A stretch of 64,000 nt of DNA from NCBI RefSeq assembly GCF_947631165.1, contig NZ_CANRKH010000007.1, forward strand, positions 1 to 64,000, written 5' to 3'. How positions within the stretch are numbered: position 1 is the first letter of the stretch; each line of letters opens with the position of its first letter. This DNA is from an uncultured Dysosmobacter sp. (GTDB lineage Bacteria > Bacillota > Clostridia > Oscillospirales > Oscillospiraceae). The position numbers and the translations under genes are program-made. This document shows, one piece after another, positions 25,159-34,001 of this stretch. The notes under the pieces were generated by a model. It saw nothing but the letters and a program-made list of their open reading frames with translations, searched no databases and had not been told where the DNA came from.

Positions 25159-26400
25159 TTATTCCGGCTGGATGCCCCGCTCCGCAAAGGCCCGCAGCAG
25201 CAGGTCCATGCCGGCGGGGATGGTGATGGGCTCGCCGCAGGACTTGATGGCGTTGGCCACATCCTTCAGGCCGTTGCCGGTGACCACGCTGACCACGGCG
25301 TCGTCCTTTCCGATGATCCCCTGTTCGCACAGCTTTTTCACGCCCGCCGCGCCGGTGACGCCCGCCGGCTCGCCGAACACGCCGCAGGTGCGGCCCAGCA
25401 GCTTCTGGGCGGCCATGATCTCCTCATCGGTGACGTTGACCGTGAGGCCATGGCTCTCCCGGATGGCCATCAGGGCCTTGTCGGCGTTCCGGGGCACGCC
25501 CACGGCGATGGAGTCCGCCAGGGTGTTCTCCTCCATGGGGTGCCAGGGCTCGCCGGTCTCGATGGCGCGATTCAGGGGGCAGCAGCCCGCCGCCTGGGCG
25601 GAGATCAGACGGGGCAGACGGTCGATGAACCCGATGGCGTACAGGTCCTTCAGGCCCTTCCAGAGGCCCGCGATGGTGCAGCCGTCACCCACGGAAATGG
25701 CGATGTAGTCCGGCACCTGCCAGTCCAGCTGCTCCATGATCTCCAGAGCCACGGTCTTTTTGCCCTCGGACAGATAGGGATTGATGGCGGCGTTGCGGTT
25801 GTACCAGCCCCACTTGTCGATGGCAGCCTTGCTCAGCTCGAAGGTGTCCTCATAACTGCCCTGAACGGAGACCACGGTGGCCCCAAAGGTCATCAGCTGG
25901 GCCACCTTGCCCTTGGGGGCGCGGGAGGGGACGAAGATGTACGTTTTCAGGCCCGCCGCCGCGGCGTTGCCCGCCAGGGACGAGGCCGCGTTGCCGGTGG
26001 AGGAACAGGCGATCACCTTGGCCCCGGCCTCCCGGGCCTTGGCCACCGCCATGGCGGAGGCGCGGTCCTTCAGGGAGGCGGTGGGATTCTGGCCGTCGTC
26101 CTTCACCCACAGCTTTTTCAGGCCCAGCTGCTCCGCCAGGCGGGGCTCTTCATACAGCGGGGACCAGCCGACCCGCAGGGGCGTAGGCTGGGTCGCCTCT
26201 TCAATGGGCAGCAGCTCCCGGTAACGCCACATGGTCCGCTCCGCCCGGGCCGCCAGCTTTTCCTTGGTGAGCTGGGACCTGATGTAGTCGTAGTCATAGG
26301 TGATGTCCAGAATGCCGCCGCATTCACAGGTAGTCAGGTCCGGCGTAGCCTCGTAGGTCCGGCCGCACTTGACGCATTTGCCATATAAGACGTTTTTCAT
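25159..26400 (-). CDS. thrC: Threonine synthase
   Basis: A 413-residue PLP enzyme of the class with an N-terminal zinc ribbon (CVKCG about 8-12, CECGG about 25-29). The PLP lysine lies in NPTASLKDRA (about 108), the phosphate-binding segment in SSTGNAASSLAG. It converts O-phosphohomoserine to threonine. No other threonine genes are near, and it stands among nitrogen-catabolic genes, so a related beta-replacement or lyase role cannot be excluded. The ATG at 26400 has AAGGAGA just upstream, and the stop of the small RHH gene is 12 bases away, so the two are likely cotranscribed. Confidence 0.88.
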   Translation of the reverse strand: MKNVLYGKCVKCGRTYEATPDLTTCECGGILDITYDYDYIRSQLTKEKLAARAERTMWRYRELLPIEEATQPTPLRVGWSPLYEEPRLAEQLGLKKLWVKDDGQNPTASLKDRASAMAVAKAREAGAKVIACSSTGNAASSLAGNAAAAGLKTYIFVPSRAPKGKVAQLMTFGATVVSVQGSYEDTFELSKAAIDKWGWYNRNAAINPYLSEGKKTVALEIMEQLDWQVPDYIAISVGDGCTIAGLWKGLKDLYAIGFIDRLPRLISAQAAGCCPLNRAIETGEPWHPMEENTLADSIAVGVPRNADKALMAIRESHGLTVNVTDEEIMAAQKLLGRTCGVFGEPAGVTGAAGVKKLCEQGIIGKDDAVVSVVTGNGLKDVANAIKSCGEPITIPAGMDLLLRAFAERGIQPE

Positions 26401-26412
26401 AGAGGATTCTCC

Positions 26413-26604
26413 TTATTCAGATTTATCCTGCTCTCCATCCTCTTTCAAATTCTCCAAAGCCACACGGACTGCTTCAACCACAAAGGCAGTAAAAGTACAC
26501 TCTTGACCTCGGATCGCCTCCTCGACCTGCTCAATTACATCGTTTGGAAAACGAATGCTTTTGCTGGTGGTCGATGGAATTTTGGGGATTTTAAATTTAG
26601 CCAT
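26413..26604 (-). CDS. Small ribbon-helix-helix protein
   Basis: A 63-residue protein, Lys-rich at the N-terminus, with SIRFPNDVIEQVEEAIRG followed by TFTAFVVEAVRVALENL. A beta strand, two helices and the FVVEA/VxxAL pattern match the ribbon-helix-helix fold (YlcI/YnfO/DUF3950-like), which binds DNA as a dimer. The frame is open further upstream, but MAKFKIPKIP at 26604 gives the compact family-like protein. It precedes thrC by 12 bases and may be an antitoxin remnant or a local regulator; no toxin gene is beside it. Confidence 0.65.
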   Translation of the reverse strand: MAKFKIPKIPSTTSKSIRFPNDVIEQVEEAIRGQECTFTAFVVEAVRVALENLKEDGEQDKSE

Positions 26605-26734
26605 ACCGCACCTCGTCATACAAGTATATGACAAGTGTATTGCAATATACGTTTCATTGGTGAACTGCAAAATGAGCTGCATTTGAATTGCATTTGTAGC
26701 TCAGCTGTGGTATACTTCGAACGAGGTGATAAAA

Positions 26735-26932
26735 ATGGAAAATCTCCCCAGGTACTACACGATCCTGTTCAACGCCGTGACAGACGCCATCACCGCCATG
26801 GAGCAGCACAATTTCGGCACGGCGAAGGCGCTGCTGATCCAGGGACAGCAGGCGGCGGAAACCGCTTATATCGGAGGGAAGGAGGATGTGTCCCGCACCG
26901 AGACACTGGAAAAAAGAGCCGCATCAATTTAA
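26735..26932 (+). CDS. Small conserved-looking hypothetical protein
   Basis: A 65-residue, largely helical protein (MENLPRYYTILFNAVTDAI, then EQHNFGTAKALLIQGQQAAE). The ATG at 26735 has GAGGTG at 26723-26728 and a TATACT-like -10 about 15 bases before that, so it looks like a real expressed gene. I recognise no domain; similar short ORFs with RYYTxLFNAVTDA starts occur in gut Clostridia as far as I recall. It is divergent from the RHH gene, about 130 bases away. A strong terminator follows. Confidence 0.6.
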   Translation: MENLPRYYTILFNAVTDAITAMEQHNFGTAKALLIQGQQAAETAYIGGKEDVSRTETLEKRAASI

Positions 26933-26935
26933 CAA

Positions 26936-26974
26936 CAGGGGCGGGGCCGGCAGCCCCGCCCCTGAGGCGTTTTT
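26936..26974. terminator. Bidirectional terminator between the small gene and the PLP-enzyme gene
   Basis: An 11-bp GC-rich stem (26937-26947 with 26953-26963) with T5 shortly after on the plus strand. It lies between two convergent genes. Confidence 0.78.
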
Positions 26975-26989
26975 CAGGTAGGTGAATTT

Positions 26990-28465
26990 TTACAGCGCTT
27001 TCAGCACGCCGCTCTCCTCGTTGAAGGCGTTGATCAGCTCATCCAGATCCTTGGCCTGAGCGTGGACGGTGTCCCAGGTGCCTTCCACGTCGTACCACAA
27101 GGCGTTCAGGTCGTGCATGTCCTTGCCCTGCTGCTCGACCCAGGTGTAGTACTTCAGGTTGTGGACCCGCTTGCGGTCAGCGTAGGTCAGCTCCATCAGG
27201 TTGTCGGTCTTGAGACCCAGCATGTGCAGATTGTGGTCCAGGGCAGCCTCATGGACGTTGTAGGCGCCGTGGAGCTCGTTCAGCTCGGTGACGCGGCTGC
27301 CGTACATCACGGCGGAGTCGGTGAGGACGGTGCCCACCACGTCGTGCTCGGTAAACTCGTAATACTTGGCCATCTTGATGCAGCACAGCACGTTGGCGAT
27401 GCCGGAGATGCCCAGCCAGGTCAGCTTCTCCACCAGCTCGGGGTCCAGCTTCAGGGTGTTCAGCAGGTAGTCCTGGCCCTCGGGGGTGTTGAACAGGCGC
27501 AGCAGCCGCTGGCTGTCCTCGTCGTCGATGGCGATGGCCATGTCGGTGTTCTTCACGTTGTGGATCCAGGGGATGTGCTTGTCGCCGATGCCCTCGATGC
27601 GGTGGCCGCCGAAGCCGTTGTTCAGGATGGTGGGGCACTGGAGGGCCTCGCCCACCGCCAGCTTCAGGTGGGGATACAGCTCCTTCAGCCTATCGCCGGT
27701 GGACATGGTGCCGGCGGAGCCGGAGGTGAACGCCGCGCCGGCGAACTTATCGCCAGGACGCTTGACGGCCTCGAACACATCCGCCAGGGCGTTGCCGGTG
27801 ACGTTGTAGTGCCACAGGGGATTGCCCATCTCCTCAAACTGGTTGAAGATCATGTACTGGGGGTCCAGCTTCAGCTCGTTGGTCTTGTCGAAGATCTCCT
27901 TCACGTTGGACTCGCAGCCGGGGGTCGCAATGACCTCGGCGCCGATCTCGTGGAGCCAGTCGAAGCGCTCCTGGCTCATCTCAGCGGGCAGGATAGCAAC
28001 GCCCTGAGCGCCCAGCAGCCGGGAGTTGAACGCGCCGCCGCGGCAGTAGTTGCCGGTGGACGGCCAAACAGCCTTATGCACGTCCACATCGAACTGGCCG
28101 GTGACCAGCCGGGGCGCCAGGCACCCGAAGGACGCGCCCACCTTGTGGCAGCCGGTGGGGAACCACTTGCCCACCATGGCCACGATGCGGCAGGGCACGC
28201 CGGTCAGCTCCGGCGGCAGCTCGATGTAATTGGGCACCGCCTGGAACAGGCCGCCGCTCTCCTTGGCCTCGTTCTTCCAGGTGATGCGGAACAGGTTCAG
28301 GGGATTCACATCCCACAGGCCCACGTCCTTCAGCTTCACCTGGACCTTCTCGGGAATGGTCTCGGGGTGCTGCATCTGGGCGATGGTGGGGATGATGATG
28401 TTGTTTTCTCTGGCCTTCTTGATGTTGTGGGCCAGGCCCTGCTTGTTGATGCTCAAATCGATCAT
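26990..28465 (-). CDS. PLP-dependent enzyme of the tryptophan synthase beta superfamily, substrate unknown
   Basis: A 491-residue fold-type II PLP enzyme. The likely PLP lysine is in FPTGCHKVGASFG (about 109-113), and a glycine/serine-rich phosphate-binding segment follows at SGSAGTMSTGD (about 249-259). It is larger than threonine synthase or diaminopropionate ammonia-lyase (about 400) and matches a clostridial family annotated only as PLP-dependent protein. It overlaps by four bases with the YheO-like regulator upstream, and faces the YgeY/YgeW/carbamate kinase genes across the symporter, so a lyase or eliminase acting on an amino acid released from a ureido compound is plausible. Function is an inference. 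Confidence 0.75.
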   Translation of the reverse strand: MIDLSINKQGLAHNIKKARENNIIIPTIAQMQHPETIPEKVQVKLKDVGLWDVNPLNLFRITWKNEAKESGGLFQAVPNYIELPPELTGVPCRIVAMVGKWFPTGCHKVGASFGCLAPRLVTGQFDVDVHKAVWPSTGNYCRGGAFNSRLLGAQGVAILPAEMSQERFDWLHEIGAEVIATPGCESNVKEIFDKTNELKLDPQYMIFNQFEEMGNPLWHYNVTGNALADVFEAVKRPGDKFAGAAFTSGSAGTMSTGDRLKELYPHLKLAVGEALQCPTILNNGFGGHRIEGIGDKHIPWIHNVKNTDMAIAIDDEDSQRLLRLFNTPEGQDYLLNTLKLDPELVEKLTWLGISGIANVLCCIKMAKYYEFTEHDVVGTVLTDSAVMYGSRVTELNELHGAYNVHEAALDHNLHMLGLKTDNLMELTYADRKRVHNLKYYTWVEQQGKDMHDLNALWYDVEGTWDTVHAQAKDLDELINAFNEESGVLKAL

Positions 28466-29139
28466 GACGTTTTACCCTCCTGTTGTTTGTTGTCGATATA
28501 AGAATACAGAGTGTACTTGGATATCCCGAAATACTTGGCGATCTTATCGCCGGACTTGGTGACCAGAAAGGCCCCGTTCTGGTTCAGGAACTGGATGGCC
28601 CGCACCTTGTCATCTTTGTTCATCAGCGCCACCGGCTTTCCCACCAGGGCCACCGACTGTTGGATCAGGTCCTCCAGCAGGTCGTTGACGTTGACGATCT
28701 TCTCCGGCTCCGTCTGGGTCGTGTCCCGGGGAGAGATCAGGTCCTTCACCGCCCCGTCCAGCATAGCCAGGGCCGAGATGTCATAGTTGATGGCCAACAA
28801 GGCGATGACCTTGCCCCGGTTGTTGCGGATATATATCGTGGAGGATTTCAGCACCTTGCCGTTGGGGCTTTTCGTCAGGTAGCCCAGGTGGTCCTCCACC
28901 GGGATGTCCAAATGGGCATCCTGCTGCACGAACTGCTCCACCGCCACGTTAGAAGCACCGTCTCCCACTTTCCGGCCCGTCACGTGTCCATTTTCGATGT
29001 AGACGATGGAATTGTCCATCGTTTTGCCGCAGAGGTCGTGGATGACCACCTCACAGTTGCTGCCAAACTGCGCCGCGATCCCCGCCGCGATCTGCTTCAG
29101 CATTTCCAGCTTATTCGCTTCCAACGATATACACGCCAC
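28462..29139 (-). CDS. YheO-like PAS/helix-turn-helix regulator
   Basis: About 225 residues. The N-terminal two thirds form a YheO-type PAS domain (GIAAQFGSNCEVVIHDL, then IALLAINYDIS), and the C-terminus is a short HTH (FLVTKSGDKIAKYFGISKYTLYSYID). It probably senses a small molecule and controls the PLP enzyme gene, with which it overlaps by four bases, and perhaps the divergent promoters at 31 kb. The frame is open from 29187, but a promoter -10 lies at 29176-29181, so translation must start later; GTG 29139 (AGGAG close by) or TTG 29124 are candidates. The start is therefore uncertain. Confidence 0.8.
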   Translation of the reverse strand: MACISLEANKLEMLKQIAAGIAAQFGSNCEVVIHDLCGKTMDNSIVYIENGHVTGRKVGDGASNVAVEQFVQQDAHLDIPVEDHLGYLTKSPNGKVLKSSTIYIRNNRGKVIALLAINYDISALAMLDGAVKDLISPRDTTQTEPEKIVNVNDLLEDLIQQSVALVGKPVALMNKDDKVRAIQFLNQNGAFLVTKSGDKIAKYFGISKYTLYSYIDNKQQEGKTS

Positions 29140-29175
29140 CTTTCTCCTGTAGATTCTCTCATTGCTTCTGATATC

Positions 29176-29203
29176 ATCATACCACATTTTCCAAAATAAT
29201 CAA
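29176..29203 (-). promoter_or_regulatory. Promoter of the regulator/PLP-enzyme operon
   Basis: Minus strand TTGATT (29198-29203) and TATGAT (29176-29181), spacing 16. It decides that the regulator starts downstream of 29170. Confidence 0.6.
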
Positions 29204-29267
29204 CAGGTTTCCTAAATTTCTTTTAGTTTTTCTGCCATTTCCCAGCGAATTAACAAATATGGAGCGA

Positions 29268-29300
29268 AAGCCCGCCTGGGACTGGGTCCCAGGCGGGCTT
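29268..29300 (-). terminator. Terminator of the symporter gene
   Basis: A perfect 14-bp stem (29268-29281 with 29287-29300, arm AAGCCCGCCTGGGA), 36 bases after the symporter stop, with a short T tract on the minus strand. Confidence 0.75.
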
Positions 29301-29335
29301 GACAGCGTTTCATTTAGAATATGGCGCGGGAAAAA

Positions 29336-30790
29336 TCAGTCCTCCTCAGGAGCCAACTCAGTGGTGAACTCCTTGGGCGGGAAGATCTTGGAGAAGATCA
29401 GGAAGAAGATGAGACCCACGATCAGTCCGGGGATGATGGGCTGGCTCAGCTTCATGCCGAACAGCACGCCGCCGGAAATCTTCTCCAGGTAAACCACCAC
29501 GATGGAGCCGGCGATAACAGAGGCGATGGTGCCCTGCCAGGAGCCGCCCTTCCAGTAGTGGCCCAGCACATAGGGGAAGAAGGTGCCGGCCGCCCGGAGG
29601 GTAAAGCAGAAGGTCAGGATGGCGATGAGGCTGGCGGGGTTGAACAGCGCCGCGGCGGCAGCGATGACACTGACGATCACCATGGTGATCTGGGTGACCC
29701 GCATGATCTCCTTGCTGTCAGCCTCCGGCTTGATGTAGACATGATAGATGTCGTTGGCGAAAATGGAACCGGCGCCCAGCAGGTCGGAGTCGGAAGAGGA
29801 CATGGTGGCGGAGATGATACCGGCGAACAGCAGGCCGCAGATGATGGCGGGCATGGTGCGGATGGCCAGCACGGGCAGGGCATAGCGAGCGCCCACGGCG
29901 TCGAACTCAGCGGAGCTGAACACGCCCATATTGATCAGGGCCAGAGTGATGATGCCCAGGATGGCGGGGATGAACGCGAACACGAAGTTGATGATGGCAG
30001 CCAGAACGGAGCCCTGCTTGGCAGCCTTGCCGTCACGGGCGGCATAGTACCGGGAAACAGCCTCCTGGCCCACGGTGAAAGTGGCCACATACATGATGAC
30101 CAGGGAAATAACGGCCATGGGGCTGTAACCCTTGAACATATCAAAAGTCTCAGGCGGCACGTTAGCCACCACAGACTCCCAGCCGCCGGCGGTGTTCAGC
30201 GCGAAGGGCACGGCAATGATCATGCCGATGATGATGAGGAACACCTGCACAAAGTCGGTGAGTGTTACGGACCACAGACCGCCCATGACGGAGTAGGCCG
30301 TAACTACCACTGTCACAATGAGGATGGCAGGCTTGAAGCCGATGCCCAGCATGGTGGACAGAATGGTAGCGGAAGCCACAAACTGGCCTTCTGTCAGCCC
30401 GATCAGGGGAATCAGCATGATAATGGCGGTGACCAGGCCGGAGCCCTTGCCGTAGCGCCGGCGGAAATACTCAGGCACAGTCTTGACGGTAGCCGCCCGG
30501 AATTTGGGAGCCAGGAAGGTCAGGATGACAAAAGCGATGCCCATGGTCAGGATGTACCACGCGGAGGAAATGCCGTGGTTCTGCATGCCCTGCTGGACCA
30601 CGCCCAGAGAGCTGCCGCCGCCGATTTCTGTGGCGGCCAGGGTACCGGCCATCAGGAAGGGGCCCAAACGGCGGCCCGCCACCATAAAGTCGGTGTTGGA
30701 GGTGATCTTCTTGGAAGAATACCAGCCGATGAACAGCATCACCAGAAGGTACAGCACCACGATCACTGTGACTGTCATGTTAACTTGCAT
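29336..30790 (-). CDS. Sodium:solute symporter (SSS family)
   Basis: A 484-residue transporter with about 13 hydrophobic segments. Family features include the early VAGRRLGPFLMAGTLAATEIGGGSSLG stretch (split here only for description: AGRRLG, then ATEIGGGS), the conserved GLLFAGIISATMSSSDSDLLGAGS region around TM8 that forms the sodium site, and RYYAARDGK. It imports a solute with Na+; SSS members carry sugars, amino acids, pantothenate or ureides, and substrate cannot be read from sequence. Position next to YgeY-like and PLP-enzyme genes suggests an amino acid or ureido compound. The ATG at 30790 follows AAAGGAG at eight bases. It has its own promoter and terminator. Confidence 0.88.
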   Translation of the reverse strand: MQVNMTVTVIVVLYLLVMLFIGWYSSKKITSNTDFMVAGRRLGPFLMAGTLAATEIGGGSSLGVVQQGMQNHGISSAWYILTMGIAFVILTFLAPKFRAATVKTVPEYFRRRYGKGSGLVTAIIMLIPLIGLTEGQFVASATILSTMLGIGFKPAILIVTVVVTAYSVMGGLWSVTLTDFVQVFLIIIGMIIAVPFALNTAGGWESVVANVPPETFDMFKGYSPMAVISLVIMYVATFTVGQEAVSRYYAARDGKAAKQGSVLAAIINFVFAFIPAILGIITLALINMGVFSSAEFDAVGARYALPVLAIRTMPAIICGLLFAGIISATMSSSDSDLLGAGSIFANDIYHVYIKPEADSKEIMRVTQITMVIVSVIAAAAALFNPASLIAILTFCFTLRAAGTFFPYVLGHYWKGGSWQGTIASVIAGSIVVVYLEKISGGVLFGMKLSQPIIPGLIVGLIFFLIFSKIFPPKEFTTELAPEED

Positions 30791-30885
30791 TATGTGTCTC
30801 CTTTCTCAAACACACCAAAAACATACGGAGACCTGCCCCAATCACCACCGCCTATTTCACGCGACTGCCTTGGTCCAAGTCTCCA

Positions 30886-30925
30886 TTGACAGGGAAATCA
30901 TAGCAATTTTTTAGCGCCCTGTCAA
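30886..30925 (-). promoter_or_regulatory. Symporter promoter framed by a 9-bp inverted repeat
   Basis: Minus strand TTGACA (30920-30925) and TATGAT (30897-30902) with 17-base spacing, a near-consensus promoter. The -35 box is part of a perfect inverted repeat TTGACAGGG/CCCTGTCAA (30886-30894 and 30917-30925) that brackets the whole core promoter, a likely operator. Confidence 0.75.
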
Positions 30926-31078
30926 TTTCTTTGAACAGACTGTGAACGACATTCTCTCTTTTTACCAAATATTCTAAAAAATTTTTGTATAATCTAAATA
31001 TTTTTCCGGTCGTTTTCCAGAAAATGCCTCTCTTGCCCGCCGGATTCTAAAAAATTTTTTGGTTTTCTAAAAAATCAT
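30926..31078. other. AT-rich divergent control region with repeated TTCTAAAAAAT motifs
   Basis: No gene. The motif TTCTAAAAAATTTTT occurs at about 30970-30984 and 31046-31060, with a shortened copy TTCTAAAAAATC at about 31065-31076, between the symporter promoter and the YgeY-operon promoter. The repeats could bind the YheO-like regulator or bend DNA. Confidence 0.55.
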
Positions 31079-31107
31079 TTGACAGCATGGCGTGCCCGTG
31101 ATATCAT
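31079..31107 (+). promoter_or_regulatory. Promoter of the YgeY-YgeW-carbamate kinase operon
   Basis: TTGACA (31079-31084), 17-base spacer and TATCAT (31102-31107): almost a consensus SigA promoter, 68 bases before the start codon. Confidence 0.85.
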
Positions 31108-31174
31108 AAAAATAAGTAGGGTGAATCAATCGATCACGCGTTCCTGAAAACTATATTTTATGGAGGGCAAACAT

Positions 31175-32587
31175 ATGGATTTTGAAGCGATCAAGAGAGC
31201 AGCAGAAGGCTATAAGACCGACATGGTCCGGTTCCTGCGGGAGATGATCTCCCACCCCAGTGAGAGCTGCGAGGAAAAGGAAGTGGTCATGTGCATCAAG
31301 GCCGAGATGGAGAAGCTGGGCTTTGACAAGGTGGAGATCGACGGCCTGGGCAACGTCATCGGCTGGATGGGCGAGGGCGAGAAGATCATCGCCATCGACT
31401 CTCATATCGACACTGTGGGCATCGGCAACATCAACAACTGGGAGGCCGACCCCTATCAGGGCTACGAGACCGACGACATCATCTTCGGCCGCGGCGGCTC
31501 CGACCAGGAGGGCGGCATGGCCTCCGCCGTGTACGGCGCCAAGATCATGAAGGACATGGGCCTGATCCCTGAGGGCTACAAGCTCATGATCGTCGGCTCC
31601 GTCCAGGAAGAGGACTGTGACGGCATGTGCTGGCAGTACATCGTCAACAAGTATTTCAACGGCCCAGAGGACGCCCGCAGCAAGATCGACTTCGTCATCT
31701 CCACCGAGCCTACCGACGGCGGCATCTACCGCGGCCACCGGGGCCGCATGGAGATCCGGGTGGACGTGAAGGGCGTCTCCTGCCACGGCTCCGCGCCCCA
31801 GCGGGGTGACAACGCCATCTACAAGATGGCCGACATCCTCCAGGACGTCCGTGCCCTGAACGAAAACGGCGACGGCCCCTCCAACACCGTCAAGGGCCTG
31901 GTGAAGATGCTGAATCAGGAGTTCAACCCCGAGCACTACGAGGACGCCCAGTTCCTGGGCCGGGGCACCTGCACCACCTCCCAGATCTTCTACACCTCCC
32001 CCAGCCGCTGCGCCGTGGCCGACAGCTGCGCCATCTCCATCGACCGCCGCATGACCGCTGGTGAGACCTGGGATTCCTGCCTGGAGGAGATCCGCCAGCT
32101 GCCCAGCGTGAAGAAGTACGGCGACGACGTGAAGGTCAGCATGTATATGTACGACCGTCCCGCCTGGACCGGCACCGTGTATGAGACCGAGTGCTTCTTC
32201 CCCACCTGGATCAACAAGGAGAGCGCCGCCCATGTCCAGGCCCTCATCGACGCCCACCACGCCCTGTGGGGCGACAAGCGTATCGGCCATGCCGACGCGG
32301 ACCCCAAGAAGGACGCCATGCACCTGCGCGATGGCCGTCCCCTGACCGACAAGTGGACCTTCTCCACCAACTGCGTGTCCATTCAGGGTCGGTACGGCAT
32401 CCCCTGCGTCGGCTTCGGCCCCGGCGCCGAGTCCCAGGCCCACGCTCCCAACGAGATCACCTGGAAGCAGGACCTGGTGACCTGCGCCGCCCTGTACGCC
32501 GCCGCCATCCCCCTGTATAAGCCTGAGAACAAGACCGACGACGTGACGGAGTTCCGCCAGAGCCTCACTGATAACGACATCAAATAA
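31175..32587 (+). CDS. YgeY-type M20 family metallohydrolase
   Basis: A 470-residue M20 peptidase/deacylase-like enzyme. Zinc-site segments are DSHIDTVG (about 75-82), [12 protein letters not shown] (about 106-117), the catalytic QEEDCDG (about 145) and the C-terminal [14 protein letters not shown] (about 411-424). The last block is typical of the YgeY subgroup, often found with selenium-linked purine-catabolic genes. It probably hydrolyses a ureido- or carbamoyl-amino acid. The frame also has ATG 31160, but that overlaps the ribosome-binding site TGGAGGG, so ATG 31175 is chosen. It leads a rightward operon with the carbamoyltransferase and carbamate kinase. Confidence 0.88.
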   Translation: MDFEAIKRAAEGYKTDMVRFLREMISHPSESCEEKEVVMCIKAEMEKLGFDKVEIDGLGNVIGWMGEGEKIIAIDSHIDTVGIGNINNWEADPYQGYETDDIIFGRGGSDQEGGMASAVYGAKIMKDMGLIPEGYKLMIVGSVQEEDCDGMCWQYIVNKYFNGPEDARSKIDFVISTEPTDGGIYRGHRGRMEIRVDVKGVSCHGSAPQRGDNAIYKMADILQDVRALNENGDGPSNTVKGLVKMLNQEFNPEHYEDAQFLGRGTCTTSQIFYTSPSRCAVADSCAISIDRRMTAGETWDSCLEEIRQLPSVKKYGDDVKVSMYMYDRPAWTGTVYETECFFPTWINKESAAHVQALIDAHHALWGDKRIGHADADPKKDAMHLRDGRPLTDKWTFSTNCVSIQGRYGIPCVGFGPGAESQAHAPNEITWKQDLVTCAALYAAAIPLYKPENKTDDVTEFRQSLTDNDIK

Positions 32588-32745
32588 AGTGTATATTTGG
32601 AGTAGTATCAAATCTGATTGCGGCAGTCGTCTTATTCGGAGCCGGGGCAACGGAGATAAACAATCTTCAATATAGCATCCCGGCTACCCTCTGCGTCATA
32701 GGAGCTGTTTGTACAATCGTGAAGCTGAGGAAGGATAAGAAATAA
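32588..32745 (+). pseudogene. Possible remnant of a small membrane protein
   Basis: A frame without a normal start codon is open from within the end of the YgeY-like gene to TAA at 32743-32745. It reads NLIAAVVLFGAGATEINN, then SIPATLCVIGAVCTIVKLRK, two hydrophobic stretches with a positive tail, like the C-terminus of a two-helix membrane protein. The lack of ATG, GTG or TTG in a good position argues for a truncated remnant. Low confidence. Confidence 0.3.
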
Positions 32746-32789
32746 GGGACCGCCGCGAACAATATAAAATGTGAAAAGGAGTATTGAAC

Positions 32790-33980
32790 ATGTCTAAGAC
32801 CATTGAACTTGCCAAGCACCTGGAAAAGCTGCATATCAACAACATGTACAAGTCCGACTTCTACTGGACCTGGGACAAGACCGACGAGGAGCTGGACGCC
32901 ATTTTCACCGTGGCCGACGCCCTGCGGGACCTGCGGGAGCGGAACAAATCGACCCGCATCTTCGACTCCGGCCTGGGCATCTCCATCTTCCGGGACAACT
33001 CCACCCGCACCCGGTTCTCCTTCGCCTCCGCCTGCAACCTGCTGGGCCTGGAGGTCCAGGACCTGGATGAGAAGAAAAGCCAGATCGCCCATGGCGAGAC
33101 CGTCCGCGAGACCGCCAACATGGTGTCCTTCATGGCCGACGTCATCGGCATCCGGGACGATATGTTTATCGGCGAGGGCCACAAGTATCAAAAGACCTTC
33201 ATGGACGCCGTGAAGGAAGGCTACCGGGACGGCATCCTGGAGCAGCAGCCCACTCTGGTGAACCTCCAGTGCGACGTGGACCACCCAACCCAGTGCATGG
33301 CCGACATGCTGCACATCATCCATGAGTTCGGCGGCGTGGAGAACCTGAAGGGCAAGAAGATCGCCATGACCTGGGCCTACTCTCCCAGCTACGGCAAACC
33401 CCTGTCCGTACCCCAGGGCGTCATTGGTCTGATGACCCGCTTCGGCATGGACGTGGTGCTGGCTCATCCCGAGGGCTATGACGTGATGCCCGAGGTGGAG
33501 GAAATTGCCAAGAAGAACGCGGCGGCCACCGGCGGAAGCTACAAGAAGGTCGCCACCATGGAAGAGGCCTTCCAGGACGCCGATATCGTCTATCCCAAGA
33601 GCTGGGCGCCCTTCGCCGCCATGGAGCAGCGGACCAAGCTGTATCAGGCCGGCGATCAGGCGGGCATCGACGCCTTGGAAAAGCAGCTCCTGGCCCAAAA
33701 CGCCCAGCACAAGGACTGGACCTGCTCCGAGGAGATGATGAAGCGGACCAAGGACGGCAAGGCCCTGTATCTGCACTGCCTGCCCGCCGACATCACCGGA
33801 CTGAGCTGCGCTGAGGGCGAAGTGGACAACAGCGTGTTCGACCGCTATCTGGTGCCTCTGTACAAGCAGGCCAGCTTCAAGCCCTACATCATCGCCGCCA
33901 TGATCATGATGAGCAAGGTGAAGGACCCCGCGGCCACACTGATGGCCATGGACGCTGCCGGCAAACGGAAGCTGTTTTGA
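32790..33980 (+). CDS. YgeW-type knotted carbamoyltransferase
   Basis: A 396-residue member of the aspartate/ornithine carbamoyltransferase superfamily. The carbamoyl-phosphate site FRDNSTRTRFSFASA starts near residue 66, and LHCLPADI (about 327-334) is the usual distal active-site motif. Length and the KSQIAHGETVRET segment fit the YgeW group rather than ArgF or PyrB. In catabolic clusters the enzyme is thought to run toward carbamoyl phosphate, which carbamate kinase turns into ATP, and that kinase is two genes downstream. The frame opens at TTG 32784, but ATG 32790 is nine bases after AAAAGGAG and is preferred. Confidence 0.9.
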   Translation: MSKTIELAKHLEKLHINNMYKSDFYWTWDKTDEELDAIFTVADALRDLRERNKSTRIFDSGLGISIFRDNSTRTRFSFASACNLLGLEVQDLDEKKSQIAHGETVRETANMVSFMADVIGIRDDMFIGEGHKYQKTFMDAVKEGYRDGILEQQPTLVNLQCDVDHPTQCMADMLHIIHEFGGVENLKGKKIAMTWAYSPSYGKPLSVPQGVIGLMTRFGMDVVLAHPEGYDVMPEVEEIAKKNAAATGGSYKKVATMEEAFQDADIVYPKSWAPFAAMEQRTKLYQAGDQAGIDALEKQLLAQNAQHKDWTCSEEMMKRTKDGKALYLHCLPADITGLSCAEGEVDNSVFDRYLVPLYKQASFKPYIIAAMIMMSKVKDPAATLMAMDAAGKRKLF

Positions 33981-34001
33981 TCTATAAAGGGGAACGGCGC
34001 C

